64,000 nucleotides of DNA from Filimonas sp. (GCA_017306865.1 JAFKHH010000013.1:620001-684000), one strand, 5' to 3'; shown: positions 8,504 through 17,429, numbered from the stretch's first letter. The notes: generated by a model not told the origin, from the letters alone. A program made the numbers and translations.

Positions 8504-10048
8504 ATGCAAACAATAAAGCGCTATAATACATATTTTATCATCATCTGCCTGGCCGTAGCCGGTCTCACGGCAGGGTGTCGTAAAAGCTTTATTACAGATG
8601 TAAACTCCCCATCCCGCATTCCGGTGAATGAGTATTATAAAACGCAGGCCGATTTTAATGCAGCGTTAACTGGTATCTACGGCACACTGCGAAGCATCTA
8701 TGATAAATTCTGGATAATGTCAGAAGTAACCAGCGATAATGTAATGGTTCCTTTAGGTAATGCTGCGAACACAAAAAACTTTGACTGGTTTACCTACAAC
8801 TCTACAGAGTCGCAAGTACAAAGCACATATCTCGGTTATTATACCACCATTGCACATTGCAATAACTTCCTGCTACGCATCGGTAGTTTTAATATGGACA
8901 CTGTACTGAAGAGCAGGTGGATCGGTGAAGCAAAGTTTATACGCGCAATGATGTATTTTGACCTTGTACGTTTCTATGGCAATATTCCGATGCCGCTCGT
9001 GCCTATTACGACAGATAGCATGGCTTATACATTTCCGCAGGTTGGGGCTACAGCCGTATATACACAGATCATTTCCGATTTACAAGCCGCAGAAACGTTG
9101 GTTCCGGCAAACTATGCCGCAACAGGTGCTGCGGCATCCGGTGCTGTTTACACTACAAATGATATAGGGCGTGTGACAAGCGGCGCGGTAAAAGCATTGC
9201 TGGGTAAAGTGTACCTGACAACGGGTGATTACACAAAAGCAACTGCAAAGCTGGAAGAGCTTATACCAGGCGCGCCAGGCGCAACAGCTACTACACCTTT
9301 GTTTGGTTATAGCTTGTTAACCAAATACAGTGATGTGTTTAGCCAGGCAAATAAGAACAATGCAGAGATTATATTCAATATCCAGTACACCAGCGGCCCC
9401 TTTAGTGAAGGAAGTAATTTTACCTATTATTTTTATCCTAACGTAAAACCTTCTTTGCTTAGCTACATACAGCCACAGGCTTTAGGATTATTGACGCCTG
9501 ACTTATTTAAGGCTTTTGAACCAAACGATTCGCGTACTGCAACAAGCTGCTCTAACCAGGGCGCAACAGCAGGAACAACTATTGGCAATTATTATTCACT
9601 GAAATACCAGGACAATCCATTGGCTACTTACCAGGGTAATTGCAACTGGATTGTATTGAGGTACGCAGATGTGTTGCTGATGGAAGCAGAGGCCCTTGCT
9701 AACAACGATGATTACACCAACGCACTCGTTTACCTGAACAGGGTGCGTACACGCGCACGTAACGGGCAGGCTGCAACAGTAGTGCCTGCACGTGTATTCA
9801 GTACCAAAGCGCAACTGCTGGCGGATATTTTGAAAGAACGCAGGGTAGAATTGAGCATGGAAGGGCAACGTTGGTTTGATCTGCTGAGAAGTGGTGCAAC
9901 CAACTTTGTAAACACGTTACAGGCGGAGTTGAAAGCTGATGGCTTTTCAGTAAATGCAGCAAACGTAACAGCGACCAAAATGCTTTTCCCTATTCCTTTC
10001 AGAGAACTAAATCTTAACGCGGCTTATGTTCCTAATCCAGGTTATTAA
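8504..10048 (+). CDS. susD: SusD/RagB-type glycan-binding lipoprotein
   Basis: A 514-residue surface lipoprotein that forms a lid on SusC and binds the incoming glycan. The signal peptide ends in lipobox LTAGC with the lipidated cysteine at residue 25. TPR-like helices carry typical SusD motifs, including WIGEAKFIRAMMYFDLVRFY with GNIPMPL, VLLMEAEALA, LNRVRTRAR and the closing ILKERRVELSMEGQRWFDLL. It starts 24 bp after the susC stop, consistent with co-transcription. The following enzyme genes are separated from it by a 400-bp gap filled by a palindromic element. Confidence 0.95.
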   Translation: MQTIKRYNTYFIIICLAVAGLTAGCRKSFITDVNSPSRIPVNEYYKTQADFNAALTGIYGTLRSIYDKFWIMSEVTSDNVMVPLGNAANTKNFDWFTYNSTESQVQSTYLGYYTTIAHCNNFLLRIGSFNMDTVLKSRWIGEAKFIRAMMYFDLVRFYGNIPMPLVPITTDSMAYTFPQVGATAVYTQIISDLQAAETLVPANYAATGAAASGAVYTTNDIGRVTSGAVKALLGKVYLTTGDYTKATAKLEELIPGAPGATATTPLFGYSLLTKYSDVFSQANKNNAEIIFNIQYTSGPFSEGSNFTYYFYPNVKPSLLSYIQPQALGLLTPDLFKAFEPNDSRTATSCSNQGATAGTTIGNYYSLKYQDNPLATYQGNCNWIVLRYADVLLMEAEALANNDDYTNALVYLNRVRTRARNGQAATVVPARVFSTKAQLLADILKERRVELSMEGQRWFDLLRSGATNFVNTLQAELKADGFSVNAANVTATKMLFPIPFRELNLNAAYVPNPGY

Positions 10049-10073
10049 TAAACAGAAAATAGTATAAAAACCT

Positions 10074-10433
10074 ATTGTTGTCCGAATAATGCAAGTGTGT
10101 AATTGTCTATAAGCGTTTCTCATAAGGGATTGGTTAAAAAAGAGAGATCTGTCAGTCTTTTCAAGAGAAGCGTGCGGCCTCAGAAAAGCTGCGTTAAGAA
10201 AATTGGCATGAACGCCGGAAAAATCCATTGCTGTTTGAGCCAGGCGTAACTTATTGTACTTAATCTGTCAGCGGCGAGTTCAATGGATTTCGGCGGGCAA
10301 GACAATTTTTAGCCTGCTTTTCTGAAGCCTTGATTTTTTTGGTTACTTTTTGTATCAAGACAAAAAGTAACACCGTCGGTAGACAAATGAACGCTTGTAC
10401 TTGAGGAGCCACTAAATTTAGTCGAACAACAAT
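10074..10433 (+). mobile_element. MITE-like palindromic element, copy A
   Basis: A 360-bp gene-less unit that accounts for the gap between susD and the GH28 gene. Its ends are imperfect inverted repeats, ATTGTTGTCCG at the left and its counterpart CGAACAACAAT at the right. Internal arms form a long hairpin: GGCCTCAGAAAAGC (10176-10189) pairs with 10316-10329, and AAATCCATTG (10221-10230) with 10281-10290. Near the right end TTACTTTTTGT and ACAAAAAGTAA form a perfect 11-bp stem with a 6-nt loop. Copies B (20433-20814) and C (48977-49360, inverted) match it closely in the right half. No transposase is encoded, so it would be non-autonomous. No clear target duplication is visible. The right end is 15 bp before the GH28 start. 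Confidence 0.75.
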
Positions 10434-10448
10434 GATTATAAAAGCAGT

Positions 10449-11957
10449 ATGAGTTCAATATATAAACGGATAGCTATTCTTGTTTTAAGCAGTATCTCCA
10501 TTTCGGCTGCTTTTGCAGGTAGTATAAATATAATGTCGTATGGCGCAAAGGCAGATGGCAAAACAGTTAATACAAAAGCGATACAAAAGGCTATAGATGC
10601 CTGTACACAAACAAGCGGAACCGTAATTATACCGGAGGGCCGTTTTGTAACAGGTACTTTATACCTGAAAAATAATGTAACCTTATTGCTGGAAAAAGGT
10701 GCTGTCCTGTTGGGCAGTACCAATCCTGGTGATTATACGCCCAATACACCGCGCACTGTAAAGTGTGTAAGCACCCACTCCCGCAATGGCAAATCAAAGT
10801 TTAATGCAGCTTTGTTGTATGCCGAAGACCAGGACAACATCAGCATAATGGGAGAAGGAACGATAGATGGACAGGGCGATGTAAAAGCATTTCCGAGAGA
10901 AGATAAAAAGCATGACAGGCCAAAGCTGATCCTCTTTATCTCTTGCAGGAATGTGACGGTGAAAAATGTATTGCTCACCAACTCCGCCTTCTGGATGCAG
11001 GATTATCTCGGTTGTGATGGTGTGGTTATTGATGGCATACGCGTTATTAACCATTCCAACTGGAACAATGACGGGCTGGATATAGATAGTAAAAATGTAC
11101 GTGTGTCCAACTGCGAAATAGACAGCGATGATGACGGCATTTGCCTGAAAAGTTACCTGCGCGATAAGCCTTGCGAAAACGTAGTGATAACAAATTGTAT
11201 CGTAGGTACTAACTGTGATGCGATCAAAATGGGCACTCCCGGCGCAGGCGGTTTTAAAAACATTGCCATAAGCAACTGTGTTGTACGCCCCAGCAAGTTT
11301 GATAATTTCCGGTTCTGGAAAAAAAAAGACCAGTTCATCAATGCCGATACCTCTATGGTAAACGGTATATCCATTGAGTGTGTGGATGGTGGTAAAACAG
11401 ATGGTATTGTGATAGATAACATTGCTATGAAAGGCGTGCAAACACCTATCTTCATCAGGGTAGGTAGCAGGAACGAGCGTATGCAGGTTGATTCCCCGCT
11501 GGTAAGTACTATGCGCAATATCATTATCAGCAATATCATTTCAGACCAGTTAAGCAGGCGTACAAGTTCTATCACTGCCATACCCGGCAGCTATATAGAA
11601 AACGTAAAGCTTAACCATATCATGTTTGATGTGTATAGTGAGGGCACGCAGGAAGAGCGGCAAATGAGTGTGCCAGAGAAGGAAGATAGTTATCCATCTC
11701 CGCATTCATTCGGGCCCTCATCACCAGCCTACGGCTTTTACATACGCCATGTAAAAAACATTACGATCAATGATGTACAGGTAAATAAACTGGCAGATGA
11801 ACAGCGCTATCCTATAGCTATGGAAGATGTGCATAATGCTTACCTGAACGATTGGCTACTGCAGTCTAAAGATGGCAGCATCCGTTCGCTGTTGGCAGCA
11901 GACCTGCGCATAGACAATTGTAAAGAAATACAGCTTGATCATAAACCGATAAAATAA
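10449..11957 (+). CDS. Glycoside hydrolase family 28 (polygalacturonase-like), first copy
   Basis: A 502-residue exported right-handed beta-helix enzyme. The signal peptide ends near residue 23 (ISAAFAG). GH28 landmarks are the N-terminal YGAKADGKTVNTKAIQKAID, the substrate loop SAFWMQDYLGCDGV, acid residues in NNDGLDID (206-213), and SDDDGICLKS (226-235) with the general acid aspartate. The histidine of the canonical fungal GHG motif is not seen at the expected place; instead there is TNCDAIKMGT followed by GAGGF, a pattern I associate with bacterial GH28 subgroups. GH28 enzymes hydrolyse galacturonosyl or rhamnogalacturonan bonds; which one is open. It forms a run with the next two enzyme genes and is likely part of the PUL. 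Confidence 0.9.
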   Translation: MSSIYKRIAILVLSSISISAAFAGSINIMSYGAKADGKTVNTKAIQKAIDACTQTSGTVIIPEGRFVTGTLYLKNNVTLLLEKGAVLLGSTNPGDYTPNTPRTVKCVSTHSRNGKSKFNAALLYAEDQDNISIMGEGTIDGQGDVKAFPREDKKHDRPKLILFISCRNVTVKNVLLTNSAFWMQDYLGCDGVVIDGIRVINHSNWNNDGLDIDSKNVRVSNCEIDSDDDGICLKSYLRDKPCENVVITNCIVGTNCDAIKMGTPGAGGFKNIAISNCVVRPSKFDNFRFWKKKDQFINADTSMVNGISIECVDGGKTDGIVIDNIAMKGVQTPIFIRVGSRNERMQVDSPLVSTMRNIIISNIISDQLSRRTSSITAIPGSYIENVKLNHIMFDVYSEGTQEERQMSVPEKEDSYPSPHSFGPSSPAYGFYIRHVKNITINDVQVNKLADEQRYPIAMEDVHNAYLNDWLLQSKDGSIRSLLAADLRIDNCKEIQLDHKPIK

Positions 11958-11969
11958 CGGGAGGGACTG

Positions 11970-13481
11970 ATGTTTGATATAATGAAGAAAAAAACATTCC
12001 TGTTGCTGCTCTGTATCGTTCCTACAGCAGTATTTGCAAATGTGTTTGACATTACAAAATATGGCGCCGTAAACGATGGTAAAACGGTTAACACAAACGT
12101 GATTCAAAAAGCAATAGATGACTGCACGAAAAAAGGCGGCATTGTGTTAGTACCGTCCGGCAGTTTTGTAACGGGTACCATATACCTGAAAAGCAATGTG
12201 ACCTTGCAGGTAGATAAAGGTGCAACACTCTACGGGAGTATAGATACCGCAGACTATACGCCGAATGCGCCCACCTCGATCAGTTGCCCGAATACGCATG
12301 ACAGGAATGGCAAGTCTAAAAAGAATTTTGGGCTGATCTATGCGGAAGGGCAGGAGAATATTGCCATTACAGGAGACGGTACCATCAATGGCAATGGAGA
12401 TAGTAAAGTGTTTCAAAAAGGCGATAATGGCCCTGCGAGGCCCAAGCTCATCTTTCTTATCTCTTGTAAAAATGTAAAAGTCAGTAAAATATTTCTGACC
12501 AACTCTGCCTTCTGGATGCAGGACTATACAGCATGTGATGGGGTATATATCGATGGCATAAAAGTATTCAACCATACAAACTTTAACCAGGATGGGTTGG
12601 ATATTGACAGTAAAAACGTAGTGGTTACAAATTGTATTATAGACAGCGATGACGACGGCATTTGCCTGAAAAGCTATATCATAGATAAACCTTGTGAAAA
12701 CGTAACTATTACCAACTGTGTTGTAGCAACCAATTGTAACGCGATTAAGTTTGGTACACCGGGATATGGCGGTTTTAAGAACATTGCCATCAATAACATC
12801 TCCGTGAATGCAGCCTCGCAGAGTAATTTTCGTAACTGGACTACCCGTTATAAGAAAATAACTACTGATCCGTCAATGGTATCCGGCATTTCTCTTGAAT
12901 GTGCGGATGGTGGTACGGTAGATGGTGTACTGATCAATAACGTAGTGATGAAAGCAACACAAACGCCTATCTTCATCAAAATCAGTAACCGCCAGGCCAA
13001 AATGCACTTTGATACCACAAACCGCGTAGCAGCTATGCGGAATGTTATCATCAGCAATATTATAGCAGATGCCCATAGCAGGAGAACGAGTTCTGTAACT
13101 GGTTATCCCGGTGTGTACGTAGAAAATGTACAATTGAAAAATATTATCATTAACCAATATAGCATAGCCGCGAAAGATGAAGTGCCTGGTGAAGTGAAAG
13201 AAAACGAAGGTGGCTATCCATCTACGCACATGCTGGGAGAAGTATTGCCCGCTAACGTTTTTTATCTGCGTCATGTAAAAGATATTTTACTGGAAGATGT
13301 ACAGGTAAATCTTCATGGGAACGACGAGCGAACGCCGGTTGTAATAGAAGATGCTACAGGCGTACAGCTAAAAAATATTTCTGTAAAGAAAGAAGCATCT
13401 GCTACAAAATATATCGGGGCGAGTGATGTAAAAACCGTTACATCCTCAGATATACGGGTAGATGGTAAAAATGTAAATTGA
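11970..13481 (+). CDS. Glycoside hydrolase family 28, tandem paralogue
   Basis: A 503-residue paralogue of the preceding enzyme. The first 260 or so residues align without a gap: same start of the helix (YGAVNDGKTVNT), same SAFWMQDY loop, NQDGLDID (206-213) and SDDDGICLKS (226-235), and likewise TNCNAIKFGT in place of a GHG histidine motif. A GGGAGGG stretch six bases or so before ATG 11970 supports that start; the alternative ATG at 11982 begins the cleaner signal peptide MKKKTFLLLLCIVPTAVFA. Only 12 bp separate it from the first copy, so the two are surely co-transcribed. Divergence in the C-terminal 200 residues suggests different linkage or side-chain preference, which is inference. Confidence 0.9.
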   Translation: MFDIMKKKTFLLLLCIVPTAVFANVFDITKYGAVNDGKTVNTNVIQKAIDDCTKKGGIVLVPSGSFVTGTIYLKSNVTLQVDKGATLYGSIDTADYTPNAPTSISCPNTHDRNGKSKKNFGLIYAEGQENIAITGDGTINGNGDSKVFQKGDNGPARPKLIFLISCKNVKVSKIFLTNSAFWMQDYTACDGVYIDGIKVFNHTNFNQDGLDIDSKNVVVTNCIIDSDDDGICLKSYIIDKPCENVTITNCVVATNCNAIKFGTPGYGGFKNIAINNISVNAASQSNFRNWTTRYKKITTDPSMVSGISLECADGGTVDGVLINNVVMKATQTPIFIKISNRQAKMHFDTTNRVAAMRNVIISNIIADAHSRRTSSVTGYPGVYVENVQLKNIIINQYSIAAKDEVPGEVKENEGGYPSTHMLGEVLPANVFYLRHVKDILLEDVQVNLHGNDERTPVVIEDATGVQLKNISVKKEASATKYIGASDVKTVTSSDIRVDGKNVN

Positions 13482-13507
13482 CTTTTGACAGGCGATAAAG
13501 ACGTAAT

Positions 13508-15760
13508 ATGAACAAACGCATTCTCCGGTTTAATTTATTCAGCCTGTTTGCTGTAGTCTCCATTAATGCGCAGGCACAGGTAAATAATTACCTGCAATAT
13601 GTGCAGCCGATGGTTGGCACAGCGAACAGTACTACTGTAGCAGCATTAAAGCATGGTGAAGGAACAGAGCAATTGGCTAATACTATTCCTGCCGTAGGCA
13701 CGCCATTTGGCATGACACAATGGACACCGCAAACACGCACGTCAGAACAAAAATGTGCAGCTCCTTTTTATTATAAGGATACAAAGCTATCCGGTTTTCG
13801 TGGCACACACTGGATCAGTGGTTCCTGCATGCAGGATTATGGAAGTGTAACGATTATGCCTGTAGCGGGAAAATTGCGCACGAAAGTAGGGGACTATGCT
13901 ACAGCATACAACCATGATAAAGAGATAGCACAGGCAAACTATTACAGTGTGCTGCTGCCTGAGAGTGGCATAACTGCCGAAGTAACGGCGCTGTCCCGGA
14001 GCAGTATGCTCCGTTTCACAGCAGGTAAAACAGATAGCCTGTACATACTGGTAACACCCAATAGCGATAAAGGAAAAGGATTTGTGAAAGTGAATGCAGC
14101 AACAGGCGAAATAACCGGGTATAACCCCGCGCACCGCATTTACCAGGGCATTGGCAAACCTGCGGGCTTTAGTGGCTACTTCGTAGTACGGATAGAAAGC
14201 GCATTCAGTATAAAAGGAGTGTATAGTAAAGACGGTATTGTTGCAGCAGATAGCATGGCGAATAAATGGGATGTAGGTGCATACGCTGGTTTCTATTTGC
14301 AAAAAGGCGAGCAGCTTGTACTACGCGTAGGCACTTCCTTTACGAGCATTGAAGAAGCAAGGAAAAATCTGTATGCAGAAATACCTGTGAATGATTTTGA
14401 AAAAGTAAAAGCCGCCGCCGCTGCTATATGGGAAAATGCGTTGCAGAAAATTAAGATCAATAAAGGTGCGGAGAAAGAAAAAAGTATTTTTTATACGGCG
14501 CTCTACCACAGCATGCAGCATCCGCGTACAATGAACGATGTAAGCGGCACATACCCCGAATTTTCACGATCGTATGTGACAGGTAAACTGGCCGAAGGAA
14601 ATTATTATGATGATTTTTCTATGTGGGATATCTACCGCGCCCAATTACCATTGATGGAAATATTACAACCAGCAATGATCAACGATTGCGTCCGCTCGTT
14701 TATACGGAAAGGAAACGCCGGCGGATGGTTGCCGATATTTCCCTGCTGGAACAGCTACACAGGCGCTATGGTGGGCGACCATGCCATTGCTTTTATTGCA
14801 TCCGCCTATAACAAAGGCATACGCAATTATGATGTAAACAATGCTTACCGTCTCATGCGTAAGAACGCTTTTGAAATGGCGCAGGGAAAAGAATATGTAG
14901 ACGGAAAAGGCAGGCGTGCCCTGGATACTTATCTTAAATACGGTTATGTGCCGTTGGAAGATAGCGTGCCTGCTGCATTTCACAGGAGGGAGCAGGTATC
15001 GCGTACGCTTGAGTATGCGTATGATGATTATGCTTTGTCTACTGTAGCAAAAGCATTGCATAAAGAAGACGATTACGTGCTATTGCAAAAAAGAGGGATG
15101 AATTACCGGAATGTATTTGATACAGCAGTTGGTTTTGTAAACGGCAGGTACGCCGATGGAAGCTGGTACAAAGGGTTTACGCCGGACACCAAACTCTCCT
15201 TCATTACGGAAGGAACGCCGCGCCAATACACATTCTATGTGCCGCAGGATGTAGCAGGGTTAGCCGCTCTGATGGGCGGCGCCAATAAACTGGAAGCAGC
15301 GCTGGACAGTCTTTTCATAAAGGGTGAGTACTGGCATGGCAATGAGCCGGGGCACCAGGTGCCATTTATGTATAACTATACCGCTGCTCCGTGGAAGACA
15401 CAACGTGAAGTAAGGCGCATATTGGCAGAAGAATATACCAACGGGCCGGGAGGATTAAGTGGGAATGATGATGCAGGACAAATGAGTGCATGGTATGTGT
15501 TTGCCGCGTTAGGTTTTTATCCTGTTGACCCGGTGTCCAACCAGTATATGCTCTGCACACCGCTGTTTGATGATGTTACTGTTTCTGTTGCAGCAGGCAG
15601 GCAAGTACGTATTGTAGTAAAGAGAGCAACTACCTCTTCGGCTTATATACAATCGATTAAGCTGAATGGAAAGAAATATGAAAAGCTTTTTATCACCCAC
15701 GAAGACCTGTTACAGGGTGGTATGCTGGAAATAGAACTGGCAGATGCGCCAAAAAAGTAA
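13508..15760 (+). CDS. GH92 family alpha-mannosidase
   Basis: A 750-residue exported enzyme with signal peptide ending in NAQAQ. GH92 proteins are calcium-dependent exo-acting inverting alpha-mannosidases, often alpha-1,2-specific. Evidence: YVQPMVGTANS near the N-terminus, PFGMTQWTPQTR, a mid-region YHSMQHPRTMNDVSG and DDFSMWDIYRAQLPL, and the conserved catalytic-site stretch GNDDAGQMSAWYVF starting at residue 652, followed by ALGFYPVDP. It starts 26 bp after the second GH28 gene, so GH28 and GH92 activities appear in one unit. A mannosidase next to pectin-type hydrolases is unusual enough to make the target glycan uncertain. Confidence 0.93.
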   Translation: MNKRILRFNLFSLFAVVSINAQAQVNNYLQYVQPMVGTANSTTVAALKHGEGTEQLANTIPAVGTPFGMTQWTPQTRTSEQKCAAPFYYKDTKLSGFRGTHWISGSCMQDYGSVTIMPVAGKLRTKVGDYATAYNHDKEIAQANYYSVLLPESGITAEVTALSRSSMLRFTAGKTDSLYILVTPNSDKGKGFVKVNAATGEITGYNPAHRIYQGIGKPAGFSGYFVVRIESAFSIKGVYSKDGIVAADSMANKWDVGAYAGFYLQKGEQLVLRVGTSFTSIEEARKNLYAEIPVNDFEKVKAAAAAIWENALQKIKINKGAEKEKSIFYTALYHSMQHPRTMNDVSGTYPEFSRSYVTGKLAEGNYYDDFSMWDIYRAQLPLMEILQPAMINDCVRSFIRKGNAGGWLPIFPCWNSYTGAMVGDHAIAFIASAYNKGIRNYDVNNAYRLMRKNAFEMAQGKEYVDGKGRRALDTYLKYGYVPLEDSVPAAFHRREQVSRTLEYAYDDYALSTVAKALHKEDDYVLLQKRGMNYRNVFDTAVGFVNGRYADGSWYKGFTPDTKLSFITEGTPRQYTFYVPQDVAGLAALMGGANKLEAALDSLFIKGEYWHGNEPGHQVPFMYNYTAAPWKTQREVRRILAEEYTNGPGGLSGNDDAGQMSAWYVFAALGFYPVDPVSNQYMLCTPLFDDVTVSVAAGRQVRIVVKRATTSSAYIQSIKLNGKKYEKLFITHEDLLQGGMLEIELADAPKK

Positions 15761-15785
15761 GCAGTCAGTTGTGAACCTATAAAAG

Positions 15786-15837
15786 CGAATGAGCCGTTTT
15801 GTTTGACAGATTCAAACAAAACGGCTCATTCGTTTTT
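15786..15837. terminator. Strong bidirectional terminator between PUL and FKBP gene
   Basis: Perfect 21-bp arms (15786-15806 and 15812-15832; core GAATGAGCCGTTTTGTTTG) with loop CAGAT, then TTTTT. It lies between the convergent GH92 and FKBP genes and can serve both. Confidence 0.9.
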
Positions 15838-15852
15838 ACCTCGTATTTACTA

Positions 15853-16584
15853 TTACGGTTTTACTTCATCTTTCGGTTCTATGCTGATCAGGTCTACATC
15901 AAAGATCAGGGTAGAGCCGCCTTTGATCACTTGTCCGTCCCTGTCGCCATAAGCCAGGTCAGAAGGGATAAACAGACGCCATTTGCTACCTACCGGCATT
16001 AGTTGTAATGCTTCTGTCCAGCCTGGTATAACACGGCTAACATTCAACGTGATCGGTTCACCACGGTCTACAGAACTGTCAAATACAGTACCGTCGATCA
16101 GCGTACCATGGTAATGCACTTTTACATTATCATCTTTGCCAGGTTTAGTACCGGTACCAGCCTTAACCACCTGGTATTGCAAGCCGCTTGGCAGTGTTAC
16201 TACGCCTGCTTTTGCTTTATTGGCAGCAAGAAAAGCAGCGCCGTTCTTCTTGTTAACTGCTATGTTTTCCTGGCTAAGTTTGGTAATATAACTCACTACG
16301 CACTGCTGCATCTGTTCTGTGGTAAGAATTGTTTTGTCCTTCTTCATCACATCATCAAACGCACGCTGTATCATAGCAGTGTTTAATTGTTTTACGCCTT
16401 TTTCTTTAAAGAACATCGCAGTGCTCATGGCTACTGCATAGCTTACAGAGTCTATCTGGGTCTTTAATACAGGTGCAGTTGTGCTGGCTGTTGTACCTGC
16501 CGGTTTAGGTTTAGGCTTGGTTGTCTGCGCCTGTACATAGGCCGCGCAACCCAATAGGGAAAATGCACAAATTATTTTTTTCAT
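15853..16584 (-). CDS. FKBP-type peptidyl-prolyl cis-trans isomerase, exported
   Basis: A 243-residue periplasmic proline isomerase and folding factor. Signal peptide residues 1-20 (ending YVQAQ) are followed by a K/P-rich linker, an FKBP_N dimerisation region (about 43-125; VSYAVAMSTAMFFK) and the FKBP_C catalytic domain (about 130-237). Catalytic-domain hallmarks are VKVHYHGTLIDGTVFDSS, GEPITLNVSRVIPGWTEALQ, LFIPSDLAYG and the final STLIFDVDLISI. This is the FkpA/Mip-like layout. It is a single gene, divergent from pyrR across a spacer with GTACGATGT palindromes. Confidence 0.93.
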   Translation of the reverse strand: MKKIICAFSLLGCAAYVQAQTTKPKPKPAGTTASTTAPVLKTQIDSVSYAVAMSTAMFFKEKGVKQLNTAMIQRAFDDVMKKDKTILTTEQMQQCVVSYITKLSQENIAVNKKNGAAFLAANKAKAGVVTLPSGLQYQVVKAGTGTKPGKDDNVKVHYHGTLIDGTVFDSSVDRGEPITLNVSRVIPGWTEALQLMPVGSKWRLFIPSDLAYGDRDGQVIKGGSTLIFDVDLISIEPKDEVKP

Positions 16585-16624
16585 ATTCTATGATTAGGGC
16601 GGCAAGATAATGAAAATGTGAGAT

Positions 16625-16735
16625 GTAAGATGTACGATGTAATGTTGTTAAACTTACGCGAAATAGTGAAGTGTAAACGGGTATAAACTTAATTTATAAT
16701 CAATTACATCATACATCTTACATCGTACATCTTAC
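16625..16735. repeat. GTACGATGT palindromic repeat (family C)
   Basis: Perfect 18-bp inverted repeat GTAAGATGTACGATGTAA (16625-16642 and 16718-16735) with additional partial words on either side, filling the divergent FKBP-pyrR spacer. Related words occur at 18362-18438, 26386-26413, 30972-30990 and 31992-32016. Because it lies between divergent starts it cannot act only as a terminator. Confidence 0.7.
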
Positions 16736-16772
16736 ATAAAATTCCCTATTTTAGTGCAAAATTCTTACGGTT

Positions 16773-17294
16773 TTGAAAGCTATTCTTACGCAGCAGCAGG
16801 TTGAATTAACGGTTAAAAGACTGGCACGCCAGATTTGGGAAAATCATTTGCACCTGGAAAATACGGTACTGATCGGGCTGCAGCCCCGTGGCATCTACCT
16901 GAGCGACAGGATAGTGGACGAACTGAAAACCCTGATGCCGGCGGAGAAAATACCGTATGGCAAGCTGGATATTACTTTCTACAGGGACGACATCCGTAAA
17001 GAGCTGCACATTGCCAACAAAACAGATATTCTTTTCAGCATAGAAAATAAGAACGTGATCCTGGTAGATGATGTGCTTTGGACGGGACGTACCATACGCG
17101 CCTCGCTGGATGCCTTACTGGACTTTGGGCGCCCGGCAAAAGTGGAGTTGTGCGTACTGATCGATCGCCGTTTTAGCCGTGAACTGCCTATCCAGTCAGA
17201 TTACACTGGCCGCTCCATTGACACATTTGCCTCACAGAAGGTAAAAGTGTACTGGAAGGAGAAAGATGAGAAGGATGAGGTGATATTGATGTGA
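16773..17294 (+). CDS. pyrR: PyrR-type uracil phosphoribosyltransferase / pyrimidine regulator
   Basis: A 173-residue type I phosphoribosyltransferase. The PRPP-binding motif NVILVDDVLWTGRT lies at about 95-108, and the N-terminal IGLQPRGIYLSDRI and the C-terminal DRRFSRELPIQSDYTG are typical of PyrR. Family members convert uracil plus PRPP to UMP, and in Bacillus bind pyr mRNA to control attenuation. The start is a TTG (16773), the only candidate giving the usual MKAILTQQQ N-terminus. It is followed by pyrB after a 135-bp repeat-filled spacer. No pyr attenuator with anti-antiterminator is evident here, so an RNA-binding role is unproven. Confidence 0.9.
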   Translation: MKAILTQQQVELTVKRLARQIWENHLHLENTVLIGLQPRGIYLSDRIVDELKTLMPAEKIPYGKLDITFYRDDIRKELHIANKTDILFSIENKNVILVDDVLWTGRTIRASLDALLDFGRPAKVELCVLIDRRFSRELPIQSDYTGRSIDTFASQKVKVYWKEKDEKDEVILM

Positions 17295-17295
17295 T

Positions 17296-17385
17296 AGATT
17301 GTTTAATGGTTTTATTGTTACATTGTCAGATTGATCTGTTAACAATATATCCATAGAACAATTAAACAATTTTGCCATTTGGCAA
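17296..17385. repeat. Family A word repeat between pyrR and pyrB
   Basis: ATTGTTTAATGGTTTTATTG on the left is matched on the right by imperfect complements (AACAATATATCCATAGAAC and AATTAAACAATTTTGCCATT). It is the same vocabulary as at 872, 1581 and 52876 and can fold back on itself with mismatches. No T-run. Confidence 0.5.
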
Positions 17386-17414
17386 TTAACCTATTTTCAA
17401 ATTACTTTTTACTA

Positions 17415-17422
17415 TATCTTCG
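17415..17422 (+). promoter_or_regulatory. Candidate -7 promoter box upstream of pyrB
   Basis: TATCTTCG resembles the Bacteroidota -7 element TAnnTTTG and lies 7 nt before the pyrB ATG, which would make the transcript nearly leaderless. No convincing TTG element at -33 is seen, so this is tentative. Confidence 0.35.
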
Positions 17423-17429
17423 CACTTTA

